Made by a program: the position numbers and the translations under genes. A stretch of DNA of 64,000 nucleotides from Anaerolineaceae bacterium (GTDB lineage Bacteria; Chloroflexota; Anaerolineae; Aggregatilineales; Phototrophicaceae), in the NCBI GenBank assembly GCA_020634115.1, contig JACKCH010000022.1:1-64000 (forward strand). The letters are read 5' to 3'. Below, piece by piece: positions 8,649 to 17,825 of the stretch. Below the pieces are notes generated by a model that did no database searches, was not told where the DNA came from, and saw only the letters and a list, made by a program, of their open reading frames with translations. Positions within the stretch are counted from its first letter, which is position 1; every line of letters starts with the position of its first letter.

Positions 8649-9134
8649 TTATGCTTTTTTCTCGTGCAGTATCCGCAAAATCTGTTCCAGGTGGTTCACG
8701 TCATGCCACGCCGTCACGATTAGCTGGTCTTGCAGGCTGACCTGCCCGCGTGTGGGATGTTGCGCCAACCGTTCCCAGGCGGCTTCCGGCAGCGCTTCCT
8801 GATAGCCGATATATTCTGCCCGGATACCCTGCCAGTCGGCATATACCGCGTGAATATCCTGTTTGTGATACGCTTTTTCAGCGGCCAACTCGTCCGGGTT
8901 GGGGAAGGGAAGGGCAGGGACATCCTGCTCAACTGTCAGATGGGCGCGGTGCAGGAACAACGCCTCAAAGTCGCGCAGATGGCACACCACCTGTAAAACC
9001 GTCCAGCCTTCACCACTGTCTTTATACGTGGTCAGGTCGTGGAGTGGGGTATCCTGGAGGATGTAACCGATGTTCTTCAGATTCTTCCGCATGGCATCAA
9101 ACTGCCACCCACGAATTACACTTGCTGCAACCAT
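8649..9134 (-). CDS. DinB-like four-helix protein
   Basis: A 161-residue protein with the DinB-superfamily layout: an N-terminal helix with the bait-like LKNIGYILQDTP segment, WTVLQVVCHLRDFEALFLHR, and a C-terminal WHDVNHLEQILRI helix. His residues in the second and last helices are placed as the usual metal ligands of DinB/YfiT proteins. Some members are metal-dependent thiol transferases for bacillithiol or mycothiol, but many have no known substrate. Nothing in the context assigns one here. It is preceded by a membrane-protein gene on the same strand. Confidence 0.72.
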   Translation of the reverse strand: MVAASVIRGWQFDAMRKNLKNIGYILQDTPLHDLTTYKDSGEGWTVLQVVCHLRDFEALFLHRAHLTVEQDVPALPFPNPDELAAEKAYHKQDIHAVYADWQGIRAEYIGYQEALPEAAWERLAQHPTRGQVSLQDQLIVTAWHDVNHLEQILRILHEKKA

Positions 9135-9177
9135 GACTCCCTCGCTTTTCCCTCACTGAATTTGTAAAAAACTACCT

Positions 9178-9822
9178 TCACGCTTCCGCCGCCCGTGCCT
9201 GCCCCCAGAAGTACCACGCGAAGAGCGGCATCCCGACTAAAAAGAACAGCCCGCGCACCAGTATCAGAGAGGTATTTGCTACGCCTAGTACCCCTACCAG
9301 CGGGAACGCCAGCATAATCACCGCGATGACCCATTCGAGCAGGCTGCGGCGCGGGAACACCACCCCAAAGGCATACAGCGCCGCGAACGCGCCCATCCAT
9401 TTCAGGTTGGTGAGGATGAAAATGAACGGCAGCGCCGGGTCGGTCAGTGGGACGCCTTTCTGCACGCCCTGGGCATACACAATGTAGAAAGCGTTCTCGG
9501 TGGCGTCCATCAGCGCTGTAAATACCCCTGCGCCCAGACCGACCAGTGCGAACGCCCGCGCTTTTTCCGCCGTCACCGCGTACAGGCCGGTGAAAACCAG
9601 CAGATAACTCAGCACAAACAGCGAATCCGCCCCGAAGAACCCCAGCGCAATTTCGGGATGTTCATTCGACCCGCGCACAAAGTCCGCAACGGGTACCGGG
9701 CTGCCGGGTTGGGTCAGGATACCATCCGGCATGGATGTCCCGGCGATGAGCTGAACAACCGCTGCGACCAGCGCCAGAAGTGCGGCTACTGCCGCTGCCT
9801 GAAAAATCGTCTTTTTGTCCAT
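9178..9822 (-). CDS. Six-helix integral membrane protein, function unknown
   Basis: A 214-residue hydrophobic protein with about six membrane segments (near 8-28, 60-80, 90-110, 125-145, 155-175 and 185-205). A conserved-looking DATENAF segment sits in the third helix region. It resembles small uncharacterised membrane families (DUF4386-like), but the match is by topology only. It lies 44 bases upstream of the dinB-like gene and downstream of the SDR gene. The 194-base gap to the SDR gene contains short imperfect repeats of the type GGCCGCTGGCTATTGGCTACTGGC and no ORF. Confidence 0.6.
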   Translation of the reverse strand: MDKKTIFQAAAVAALLALVAAVVQLIAGTSMPDGILTQPGSPVPVADFVRGSNEHPEIALGFFGADSLFVLSYLLVFTGLYAVTAEKARAFALVGLGAGVFTALMDATENAFYIVYAQGVQKGVPLTDPALPFIFILTNLKWMGAFAALYAFGVVFPRRSLLEWVIAVIMLAFPLVGVLGVANTSLILVRGLFFLVGMPLFAWYFWGQARAAEA

Positions 9823-10016
9823 AATTTTCTCTCAATCAAAGATATGCTTTATGCGAAATAAGGCTACGGCATTTCTTAGCCGTTGGCCGCTGGCTATTGG
9901 CTACTGGCTGGTTAGCACTTTAACAGCTTGGGGTTTCTTGGTATCAAGCTAACGAGCTATCCAGCTATCTTTTTCTGACCACTGAAAACCGACAACTCAA
10001 AGCGTAAGCTATTGTT

Positions 10017-10838
10017 CTACATCCCGCCCGTGACTTCCAACACCTGCCCGGAAACGTAATTGGCGAGTTCGCTGGCGAAGAACAGCAGCGGCCCGGCGGC
10101 TTCGTCTGGTGTCCCCGCCCGTCCTGCCGGGATCATCATGAAGGCCATTTGCCGCATCTGGTCGGGGATGCCGAGTTTAATGCGCTGGCCTTCGCGTTCG
10201 GTAAAGTCGCCTTTTTCGTCCGCCTGGGTGAGCCGGGTCTCAATGAAGCCAAACGCGACGGCGTTCACCTGGATATTGAACGCACCCCATTCTTTCGCCA
10301 GGGTTTTCGTCACACCGATGATACCGGCTTTGCCCGCCGCGTAGTTGACCTGCCCGACGTTACCGCGTGTGCCGGTGGTGCTGCTCACGTTGATGATCTT
10401 GCGTGCTTTGGCTGTGCCGGTTTCGGCTTTCTCTTTTTTGGCAGCCTCGCGCATATAGGGGACGGCAGCGCGGATGATTCTGAACGGGGCAGTGAGATGA
10501 ATTGCTAGCATCGCCTCCCATTGGTCATCGCCCATCTTGTGCAGCATCCCGTCCCAGGTGTACCCGGCGTTATTCACCAGAATGTCGATTCCGCCATAAG
10601 TGCTGACCGTCTGCCCGATGAGTTCCTCAATACCGCCCGCGTCGGTCACGTCCGCCGGGACAGCCAGCGCCGTCCCACCCAGCGCCTTAATTGCGGCGAC
10701 GGTTTCTTCTGCCGGTTGGGGGTCAATATCGGTGACGACGACTTTCGCGCCATGTGCGGCGTAGAGCTTCGCGGCGGCAGCGCCAATCCCGCGCCCGCTT
10801 CCGGTAATAATGGCGACTTTGTTCTCAAGAAGTTTCAT
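10017..10838 (-). CDS. SDR-family 3-oxoacyl reductase (FabG-like)
   Basis: A 273-residue short-chain dehydrogenase/reductase. The cofactor loop TGSGRGIG is at residues 13-20, NNAG at 89-92, the catalytic Ser region VSSTTG around 151-156 and the catalytic Y166-x-x-x-K170 in YAAGK. A lysine-rich insertion (about residues 132-147) is longer than in classical FabG. The family reduces 3-oxoacyl-ACP/CoA or oxidises the corresponding hydroxyacyl compound with NAD(P). The gene heads the minus-strand acyl-CoA block and carries a promoter/operator module almost identical to that of the TetR regulator gene at 17.8 kb, so it is probably a target of that regulator. ATG is preceded by GAGAGGGG. Confidence 0.9.
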   Translation of the reverse strand: MKLLENKVAIITGSGRGIGAAAAKLYAAHGAKVVVTDIDPQPAEETVAAIKALGGTALAVPADVTDAGGIEELIGQTVSTYGGIDILVNNAGYTWDGMLHKMGDDQWEAMLAIHLTAPFRIIRAAVPYMREAAKKEKAETGTAKARKIINVSSTTGTRGNVGQVNYAAGKAGIIGVTKTLAKEWGAFNIQVNAVAFGFIETRLTQADEKGDFTEREGQRIKLGIPDQMRQMAFMMIPAGRAGTPDEAAGPLLFFASELANYVSGQVLEVTGGM

Positions 10839-10872
10839 TAAAAATGCCCCTCTCTGATGAAAAAATGGCTAT

Positions 10873-10919
10873 TAATCTAATCATGATTAGATTATCAATT
10901 ATCCATAAGAGGTTGTCAA
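10873..10919 (-). promoter_or_regulatory. Promoter and 22-bp palindromic operator of the SDR gene
   Basis: On the minus strand a consensus -35 TTGACA (10914-10919) is separated by exactly 17 bases from GATAAT (10891-10896). A perfect 22-bp palindrome, TAATCTAATCATGATTAGATTA (10873-10894), overlaps the -10 box and start region, the classic placement for a repressor operator. The whole block matches the tetR upstream region at 17780-17825. Confidence 0.88.
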
Positions 10920-10931
10920 GCACAGTTCAAC

Positions 10932-10965
10932 AAAAAACGACCCGGGAAATGTTCCCCTGGGTCGT
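10932..10965 (-). terminator. Intrinsic terminator after the secreted-protein gene
   Basis: On the minus strand ACGACCC pairs with GGGTCGT around an inner GGGAA/TTCCC stem, followed by TTTTTTG. It lies 24 bases past the stop of the gene ending at 10989 and insulates it from the SDR promoter. Confidence 0.85.
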
Positions 10966-10988
10966 CTCGCCAGAACGATTAGCAAATC

Positions 10989-12074
10989 TTAATCTTCGTC
11001 TGGTCGTTCCAGCGGCAAAAACCCCATGATTGGTATGCGCATCATCGTTTCATAGTCCAGTGGAGTCGCGTTTTCCGGCGCGTTGATGACGGATGGCTCA
11101 TTGAATTCCCACACCATCAGCAGGAGGTTGATCGGCGATTGTTTCCAGGATGTGATGTCGTTGTTATTGATGGCGGCGTTAATCATGACATCAATGTCAA
11201 ACATGCCCCAGGTGAACAGTCTGCTCAAAAATCCGGTCTCCAGATCAACCGCTTCGTAGTGGAGCAACAGCGGTTCGGGGTAAAGTTCACCCATCCGCCG
11301 CGCCAGATTGTCTAATTGTGTATCGGTGATTTCAGCAGGCGGCATATTCAGGGCGGCGTTCCGTGCTTCCAGGCGTTCCCGCATGAGTTCGCGGAAAACC
11401 GGTTGTGCGTACAGCCCTGGGATGTCCACATGCGTCTCGAAGTACGCCCGTCCATCCTCGTCGTCACGAGTCACCGTGAGGAACTGACGTACAAACTCCG
11501 GCTCAAATGCGCCGATCAATGCTCCGGCATCCAGGCCAGTCACCAGCGGCTCAAATGGAGTTGCCTCAGCTATCTCACGCGGCGCAACCTCCAGTGGATA
11601 CGACCCCCACCCGCTGTATTCAGCGCCGACCACATCTTGCAGTGTGTCAAGATCAACATACACCATGCCATCTACCATCAATATGCGTGTCTCTATATGG
11701 GTTGGCATATCCGGCGGCACGCTCGGAAACCCTTCTGGTATGGAGGTCTGTACGATTATGTCCAGTCGGAGGGTGCGAAATAGCTCTGGGCTATAGGTTG
11801 GTAACGCAGCGGCAGCATCGAAATCCATGAAAACCCCCGAGGCGTCTTCGCTGAAAATTTCCCGTTCGTCAGCATTGCCCACCGCGAACGAATATTGGAA
11901 AGCCACCACGCCAGAATGGAGATCAGGCAGCCGAGTATAGGCGTTTTGCAGCAGGGTACAGTCCGCCTCCGACAGAGTCCCGCAGTAGACCGGGAACGTT
12001 TCATCCTGGGCAGATAGCGGAGTGGCGAAAACCAGCAGCAGGACGAACCCGGCAATGACTCGTGTGAATATCAT
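10989..12074 (-). CDS. Secreted protein of unknown function, intact copy
   Basis: The likely start is the ATG at 12074 (361 residues), with AAGGAAG upstream, because the paralogue next door begins at the equivalent point. A signal peptide (TRVIAGFVLLLVFATPLSAQ-like) is followed by a mature domain with two closely spaced cysteines in YCGTLSEADCTLLQNAY, acidic loops and no catalytic motif recognised. It could belong to the LppX/LprG-like lipid-carrier fold group or be an unrelated envelope protein; I cannot decide. It is the downstream member of a tandem duplication whose upstream copy is frameshifted. Confidence 0.7.
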   Translation of the reverse strand: MIFTRVIAGFVLLLVFATPLSAQDETFPVYCGTLSEADCTLLQNAYTRLPDLHSGVVAFQYSFAVGNADEREIFSEDASGVFMDFDAAAALPTYSPELFRTLRLDIIVQTSIPEGFPSVPPDMPTHIETRILMVDGMVYVDLDTLQDVVGAEYSGWGSYPLEVAPREIAEATPFEPLVTGLDAGALIGAFEPEFVRQFLTVTRDDEDGRAYFETHVDIPGLYAQPVFRELMRERLEARNAALNMPPAEITDTQLDNLARRMGELYPEPLLLHYEAVDLETGFLSRLFTWGMFDIDVMINAAINNNDITSWKQSPINLLLMVWEFNEPSVINAPENATPLDYETMMRIPIMGFLPLERPDED

Positions 12075-12088
12075 ACAAACTTCCTTCA

Positions 12089-13184
12089 CTATCTCTCTTC
12101 TGGCCATTGCGAGGGCAGAAAACCGGCAACCGGTACGAGTATCATCGTGTCATAGTCCATCTCAGTGATGTTTTCCGGGCGGTGATGGCGAAGGGTTCGT
12201 TGAAGTCATGAATGGTCGGTAGAAATTGACCAAAGATTGTGACCAGGAGGTGATGTCATTGTTGTTGGCGGCGGATTCAATCATCATGGATCCCTCATCA
12301 AGCACCCATAAGGATAGGCTGCTCAGAAACCCGGTTTCCAGGTCAACCGATTGCGTATACAGCAGCAGTGGCTCCGGGTAAGCTTCCCATCCGTTTAGCG
12401 AGATTATCTAGTTGCATGTCCGTTACTGCACCAGACGGCCTACCCATCCTGGTGCGCTGCGCTCCCAACCTTTCTCGCATCAATTCGCGGAAATCCGGCT
12501 GCGCGTACAGTCCCGGTATGTCTACATAGGTTTCAAAACCGCGTTTCCTGCGCCATCATCAGTGCGGGTGATGGTCAGGAATTGATGCACAAACTCGGCG
12601 CAAACGCCCCGATCAGGTTTCCGGCATCCAGCCCGGATACCAGCGGCGCAAACGGAGGCGCATTGAGAGCCTCAGAAGAAATATCCAGCGGTAAGACCCC
12701 ACCCGTTGTATTCAGCGCCAACCACAGCTTGCAGTGTGTCAAGGTCAACGTACAGCGTACCGTCTATGATCTGCGTTGGTGTTTCTGTGCGGAATGGGAT
12801 GTCCGGCTGCACAATCATCTGTGCGTCCGGCAGTGTTGCCTGGGGCGCTTCCCGCATGGAGGTTGTCGTCCTGGCATCCAGTTTGAGGGTGCGAAACACC
12901 TTTAGGCTAAGTGTGGGGAGTAGGGCCGTCGCGTCGAAATCAGTGAATGCCCCGGAAAGCACACCGCTGAAAACTTCGTCCTTTGTGCTGCCATTCACTG
13001 CCCACATACGCAGCTCTACCGAGCCGGAGTGTAAATTGAACAGGTTGGCATAGGCGTCTTGCAGTAGCGTGCAATCCGCTTCTGGAAGATTGCCACAATA
13101 CACCGGGAATGTTTCATCCTGGGCGGATAGCGGTACGGCGAAAACCAGCAGCAGGACAAATCCGACAATAACTCGTGTAGCCAT
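12089..13184 (-). pseudogene. Frameshifted tandem paralogue of the secreted protein
   Basis: The first 165 or so codons (13184 down to about 12690) are intact and closely parallel the neighbour: signal peptide, YCGNLPEADCTLLQDAYANL, and DTLQAVVGAEYNGWG. The reading frame is then lost. Homologous sequence continues in shifting frames to a TAG at 12089-12091, where the last codons parallel the end of the intact copy (a DYDTM...VAGFLP element in both). At least two to three indels are needed to explain it. Either gene decay after duplication or consensus errors could be responsible. Confidence 0.75.
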
Positions 13185-13270
13185 TTTACAGACCCCCTTT
13201 ACTACTGTTCATTTTAGGGGGAAATTTGTGGTGGATGCAAGGAGTAACGCCCGCTTAATGGTCGTATCCG

Positions 13271-15787
13271 CTATTCCAGAACTGGCATTTTGAGGTAATC
13301 GAGCGGCACAAAGAATGAGCCTTCGGTTGTCCCCTGCGGCGCAATTTTCCCCAGACGGCGGTCTAATTCCGTCATGTTCACCCGCCCCCAGAAATAATCC
13401 TGGAACGCCGCCGCCACCCGCCGGACATCCTGCTCCGATTCATGCACAAATTCCAGCCGGTAGTCTACAATCCCACTGGCGACCATCTGGTCGAGGTAAC
13501 GACTGGCGACCTGGGCTTCCGCACCAAACACCGTATTCCGGCAGCCCACGTCCGCCATCACCGGATGATCGCGCCCCTGCACATCCCGCAGCGCGACTTT
13601 GTGCTGTTCGCAGGGATGTCCGCAGTCGAGGTAGCTCGTCCCTTCCGAAAGGAAGCGGCAGAAAACACAGTGTTCGGTATGGAAAATCGGCAGATGATGG
13701 TAGGCGATGACCTCAAAGCGTCCGCCGCCAATTTCCCGCGCTAATGTGCTGATCTGGTCGGCGTTGAGGTCGTGGGTGGGTGTGATAGCCGTTAGGCCGA
13801 GCTTGAAGTAGGTATCCGCCGTGATCTGGTTGGCGACATTCAGGCTGAAATCCCCGATTAACGGGTGCTGATACCGCCCCTGCATGGCTTCCAGCAGGCC
13901 ACCGGAACGCACGAGAATCGGGCAGTCGAGCCGCAGCAGGAAGTTTACCACGCGCTGTTCCTGTGGCTTGAGCATACGCGGGCTGGCGACGCGCGGCGTA
14001 ATGCCTTCCGCTTTAATCCGCTCCACTGCCGGGCGCAGGCCGTACAGGTCGAGGTAGTCCAGTGTGATGCAGGCCGGGCGCAGGTCAAGCGCCGCGTTAA
14101 GCTGTTCCGGTGTCCGTACCAGCAGGTGTAAACGCGGTTCAACTGTCTGTGTGCTGGCATCCTGACGGATGATGGTAGAAAGCGTCTCATCCAATACACG
14201 GGTCGGGTCATGAGTCACGAGTCCCGGCGGTTCGGCCTGCTGGCGAGTCAGTTGTTCAACCGCTTCCTGCCGCAGCCGGTTGAGCAGTGAATTGGGAATA
14301 AACGGTTCTCCGCTGATTTCCACTGTAAGCGTTTCAAGACCGTAGGCAGTGTTTCCCAAACGGCCAAGTTGCCCCTGCAAATATTCCGTTGTGACACCCC
14401 GGTTGTTGGCACGGGTCAGTGGTTCGGGGGATTGCACGGTGACGGTGATTTCGGGCTGGTTTGCCAGCGTCCAGGTCAGCGCCAGCGGTTCGCCTTCATG
14501 CGCGACCACCTGCACGCGGACGGGCTGTTTGTGAACCGGCGCGTTGGCCTGTGTGAAGGGTTTCGCGGCCTTATCAGTGTTCACGTCATGGGTGCGCCAC
14601 ACCCAGTCGCCGGGTTGGATACGGGTGAAGTCAATCGCGTGGTTGCCAAAACGGAGTTCCAGCAGTTTGCCCGCCGGCTTCACGGCATACAGATGACCGC
14701 CTTCTTCTTCCTCCTGCGGGCTGCGCCAGTCAGCAGCGTCAAACACGAGACCGTCCCCTGGTTTGAGTGGGGCATCCGCCTGGATTCCGGTGGGTTCAAC
14801 CGTCACATAATCCCGGTAGACGCGCACGACCAGCCCGCACAGGACTCCCCGGTGGCGCGGCGAACGCCCGGCAACCACTGCCTGATGATTCGTACCGGTG
14901 ACGAAGTACGGCCCCAGCCCGCGCGAATACACCTGTTCCAGCGTGATTTCTTCCTGGCGGTTGAGCGGGGAAGGTAGCCCATCCCAGGCGGCATCCACCG
15001 CCCGGCGGTAGGCGTCCGTCGTCATGGCGACATAGTTTTCGTCTTTGTAGCGTCCTTCGATTTTGAGGGAGGAGATTCCACTTGCCACAATATCGGGAAT
15101 TTGGCCCAACGTGTACAGATCGCCGGGGGAGAGCAGGTAACGGGCGTCCCCCAACGGTTTCAGCAGGTCATCCACAATCAGTTCATACGGCAGGCGGCAG
15201 GCCTGGGCGCACTGTCCCCGGTTCGCGCTGCGCCCGCCCCAGGCCTCCGATGAGAAGCACTGCCCGGAATACGAGACGCACAACGCGCCATGCACGAACA
15301 TCTCCAGTTCACAGTCGGTCTGCTCGCGGATGAGGCGTACTTCCTTTAAGGACAACTCCCGCGCCAGAACGACCCGGCTCACGCCGAACCGCTGGGCCAG
15401 CGCGATTCCTTCGGCGCTGGTGATGCTCATCTGCGTGCTGCCGTGTACGGCCACATCCGGGGCGATCTGCCCGACCAACTGCGCGATACCGACATCCTGC
15501 ACGATGAGCGCGTCCGTCCCGGCGGTGGCGATCTGCTCAATTGCTTTGACCGCCTCACGCAGTTCATGGTCGAAGATCAGGGTATTGAACGTCACATACC
15601 CTTTGACACCGCGACGGTGAAGTGTCTGCATCACATCCGGCAGTTCGGCCAGCGTAAACCCGACTTTCGCGCGGGCGGAAAAGTGTTTGAGTCCGAAGTA
15701 AACTGAGTCCGCTCCGGCCTCGACAGCGGCGTGTAGCTGCGGCCAGTACCCGGCGGGACTCATGATTTCAGGTTTGATAAGAGTCAT
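13271..15787 (-). CDS. U32 peptidase-family protein (RlhA/YhbU-like Fe-S protein)
   Basis: An 838-residue protein. The N-terminal domain begins with PEIMSPAGYWPQLHAAVEAGADSVYFG and contains the U32 signature: Cys170, Cys177, Cys193 and Cys197 in a context of CVSYSGQC...RSANRGQCAQAC. In the family these cysteines bind an iron-sulfur cluster in prephenate-dependent RNA hydroxylation (RlhA on 23S rRNA, TrhP on tRNA). A large central region corresponds to the DUF3656-like insertion. A second TIM-barrel-like half ends with a further group, CVFCRFL...DCGHPC. It is probably an RNA-modification enzyme and not a protease; the exact target is not readable. The start at 15787 has only a weak ribosome site. 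Confidence 0.85.
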   Translation of the reverse strand: MTLIKPEIMSPAGYWPQLHAAVEAGADSVYFGLKHFSARAKVGFTLAELPDVMQTLHRRGVKGYVTFNTLIFDHELREAVKAIEQIATAGTDALIVQDVGIAQLVGQIAPDVAVHGSTQMSITSAEGIALAQRFGVSRVVLARELSLKEVRLIREQTDCELEMFVHGALCVSYSGQCFSSEAWGGRSANRGQCAQACRLPYELIVDDLLKPLGDARYLLSPGDLYTLGQIPDIVASGISSLKIEGRYKDENYVAMTTDAYRRAVDAAWDGLPSPLNRQEEITLEQVYSRGLGPYFVTGTNHQAVVAGRSPRHRGVLCGLVVRVYRDYVTVEPTGIQADAPLKPGDGLVFDAADWRSPQEEEEGGHLYAVKPAGKLLELRFGNHAIDFTRIQPGDWVWRTHDVNTDKAAKPFTQANAPVHKQPVRVQVVAHEGEPLALTWTLANQPEITVTVQSPEPLTRANNRGVTTEYLQGQLGRLGNTAYGLETLTVEISGEPFIPNSLLNRLRQEAVEQLTRQQAEPPGLVTHDPTRVLDETLSTIIRQDASTQTVEPRLHLLVRTPEQLNAALDLRPACITLDYLDLYGLRPAVERIKAEGITPRVASPRMLKPQEQRVVNFLLRLDCPILVRSGGLLEAMQGRYQHPLIGDFSLNVANQITADTYFKLGLTAITPTHDLNADQISTLAREIGGGRFEVIAYHHLPIFHTEHCVFCRFLSEGTSYLDCGHPCEQHKVALRDVQGRDHPVMADVGCRNTVFGAEAQVASRYLDQMVASGIVDYRLEFVHESEQDVRRVAAAFQDYFWGRVNMTELDRRLGKIAPQGTTEGSFFVPLDYLKMPVLE

Positions 15788-15878
15788 TGAATTGTCACAG
15801 GGATAGATTGCGTATACGCGCGATTATCGCATAACGCCGGGGGAATCACCATGATAGGGTGCCGCGCAGTCTAGCCAA

Positions 15879-17021
15879 TCAACCCTCTGGTTTGGCGCGA
15901 ATCGCCGCCGCGATTTGCTTCGCCTCTATCCCGATTTCACGCAGCATCCCGGTAGGGGAGACGTGGAAACCGCAGAAATACAGCCCCGGCAACGGCGACT
16001 CCTGCCCACTCACCAGCGGCACGCCTTCATGGTTCGTCACTTGCGCGACTTCCGCCAGGAAATCCGCCAGCGCCGGACGGTAGCCGGTTGCCATCACAAT
16101 CGTTTCGAATGCGGCTTCCCGGCCATCTGTGAACCGAACTCCGTTTTCGGTCAGCCGTTCAATTCCGGGGAATACCTGGATTTTTCCGGCACGGATCAGC
16201 TTCATCGTGCCGATGTCCAGCAGGGGAATCTGAGAATCCTGGCGAATCTGCTGGTTGGGGCCATAGGGCAGTTTCTTCAATCCCCATTTCTCGATGTCGC
16301 CGATCAGCACGCGCATGAGGGGCGCGGCCAGTACGTCCGCCAGTCGGGGTGGCAGCAGCGCCATCGCAATGCCGATGCTTAAAATCGGGATTCCGAAGAC
16401 ATCACGCGGAATGACATTCACTGGACTCCGCACCGAAACTGCCGCCTGTGCGCCATGTTCACACAGGTCAATAGCGATCTCCCCACCGGAATTGCCGAAA
16501 CCGATGACCAGGACGGATTGTCCTCGGTAGGGTTCGCCATTGTGATATTGCGAACTGTGCAGAATCGTGCCTGTGAATGCTTCCTGACCTGGGAAAACTG
16601 GGATGTTCGGCTGGCGGGTATACCCGGTGGCGATAATCACATGAGCAGATTCATAACGGGTGTCCTGAGTTTCGGTAATCCACCGGTTATTTTCTCGCCT
16701 TACGCTCGTGACCTGCTGGCCGAAACGCGGCTGCAACCCGTGATGCCGGGTATAGGTCTCCATGTAAGCCACCACCTGATCGCGGGAAGGGTATTTGGGG
16801 TAGTCCCCTGGCATCGGCAGATAGGGGAGTGCTGATAGGGCTTTGTTGGTGTGGAGGTGCAACCGGTCATAGTGCCGCCGCCAGACAGCCGCGACGTGTT
16901 CCACCTGTTCCAGCAGGATGAAGGGGATAGCTTCGTGTTTTAGGCAAGCTGCCGTCGCTAACCCGGCTGCACTCGCGCCAATAACGAGTGTATTGGTCTG
17001 TTCAGTGGCTTTTGACATCAT
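15879..17021 (-). CDS. Flavin-containing monooxygenase-like NAD(P)/FAD oxidoreductase
   Basis: The start is placed at the ATGATG at 17021 because AGGAG lies four bases upstream; an in-frame upstream ATG at 17084 has no such site. The 380-residue product has the FAD loop GASAAGLATA near residue 13, an NADPH-binding loop GFGNSGGEIA near 170, and the C-terminal ATGYRP motif near 325. This is the arrangement of class B flavin monooxygenases of the YUCCA/CzcO type, which use NADPH and O2 to oxygenate small substrates. It lies just downstream of the TetR gene on the same strand with a 90-base gap, so co-regulation is likely. Confidence 0.87.
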   Translation of the reverse strand: MMSKATEQTNTLVIGASAAGLATAACLKHEAIPFILLEQVEHVAAVWRRHYDRLHLHTNKALSALPYLPMPGDYPKYPSRDQVVAYMETYTRHHGLQPRFGQQVTSVRRENNRWITETQDTRYESAHVIIATGYTRQPNIPVFPGQEAFTGTILHSSQYHNGEPYRGQSVLVIGFGNSGGEIAIDLCEHGAQAAVSVRSPVNVIPRDVFGIPILSIGIAMALLPPRLADVLAAPLMRVLIGDIEKWGLKKLPYGPNQQIRQDSQIPLLDIGTMKLIRAGKIQVFPGIERLTENGVRFTDGREAAFETIVMATGYRPALADFLAEVAQVTNHEGVPLVSGQESPLPGLYFCGFHVSPTGMLREIGIEAKQIAAAIRAKPEG

Positions 17022-17110
17022 GCGGCTCCTGGTAGGTTGGTATCTGGCACGCGAAAGCCACCAGGGTAGCGCAATACCGAACAAAAGCCAAAAATGAGAG
17101 CCGGAACAGA

Positions 17111-17758
17111 CTATTTTTGGAGCGAACGTAAAAACGTGTCGGCCATGAGGTCGGCAATCTCACTTCCGTTCAGCCGCCCGCCTTCCCGATACCATACGCC
17201 GACCCAATTGTGTGCCCCTAGCAGCGCTTTCGTAAAAATGCCCACATCCACCGGGTAGAACGCCCCGGCCTGAATGCCTTCCTGTACCACGCTGCGGAAT
17301 AGTTCCTCGAACCGGTCACGCCGGGCGAAAAACGCATCCCGGCGGCGGATGGTGGCAGTGTAGGCTTCTCTATCCGCTGTGCTGGCACCAGCGGACGGTG
17401 ACTTCATGTTAAGCAGCGAACGAATCTCAAAGACCATCGCTGCGGCGACAGCAGTATGGCTGGTTAGCCCCACGATATGGGCGTGAATCATCTGCCGCAG
17501 CTTGCAGTCCAACGGCATATCCTGTTGAATCAAGGGTTCAATCTGGCTGATGATTTGTTCCAGTCCGATTTCCAACACTGCCAGCAGCAGCGAATCTTTG
17601 TTGCGAAAATGGTGATACAAACTGGCCGCTGTCAGGTTGACTTCAGCGGCGATGTCCTTCATGGTGGTGGATTCATAGCCGTTACGGCGCAGCACGTCCG
17701 CCGCAGCCTCAAGAATATCTTCGCGGCTCACCGATTGGTCTGCCGGTTTGCGCGCCAC
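17111..17758 (-). CDS. TetR-family transcriptional regulator, probable fatty-acid regulator
   Basis: A 215-residue protein starting with GTG, preceded by GAGAGGACTT. The N-terminal helix-turn-helix (about residues 12-58) reads SREDILEAAADVLRRNGYE, then TTMKDIAAEVNLTAASLYHHFRNKDSLL. The C-terminal ligand domain looks like that of TetR regulators of lipid metabolism (KstR2/FadR-like). Its own promoter and the promoter of the SDR gene 7 kb away share the same operator design, which supports autoregulation and control of acyl metabolism. The ligand is probably an acyl-CoA; this is inference from family and context. Confidence 0.9.
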   Translation of the reverse strand: MARKPADQSVSREDILEAAADVLRRNGYESTTMKDIAAEVNLTAASLYHHFRNKDSLLLAVLEIGLEQIISQIEPLIQQDMPLDCKLRQMIHAHIVGLTSHTAVAAAMVFEIRSLLNMKSPSAGASTADREAYTATIRRRDAFFARRDRFEELFRSVVQEGIQAGAFYPVDVGIFTKALLGAHNWVGVWYREGGRLNGSEIADLMADTFLRSLQK

Positions 17759-17779
17759 TGATTAAGTCCTCTCACAAAA

Positions 17780-17825
17780 AATCTAATCCTCATTTGATTA
17801 TCAAATATCCATCAGGGGTTGTCAA
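17780..17825 (-). promoter_or_regulatory. Promoter and operator of the tetR gene
   Basis: On the minus strand -35 TTGACA (17820-17825), a 17-base spacer and GATAAT (17797-17802). An imperfect 20-bp inverted repeat, AATCTAATCCTCATTTGATT (17780-17799), occupies the same place as the perfect palindrome in front of the SDR gene. About 30 bases of the two modules are nearly identical, including the spacer ATCCAT core. From 17826 to 18162 there is no ORF; a short TATAGTGATCTATA inverted repeat lies about 60 bases before the response-regulator gene. Confidence 0.86.
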
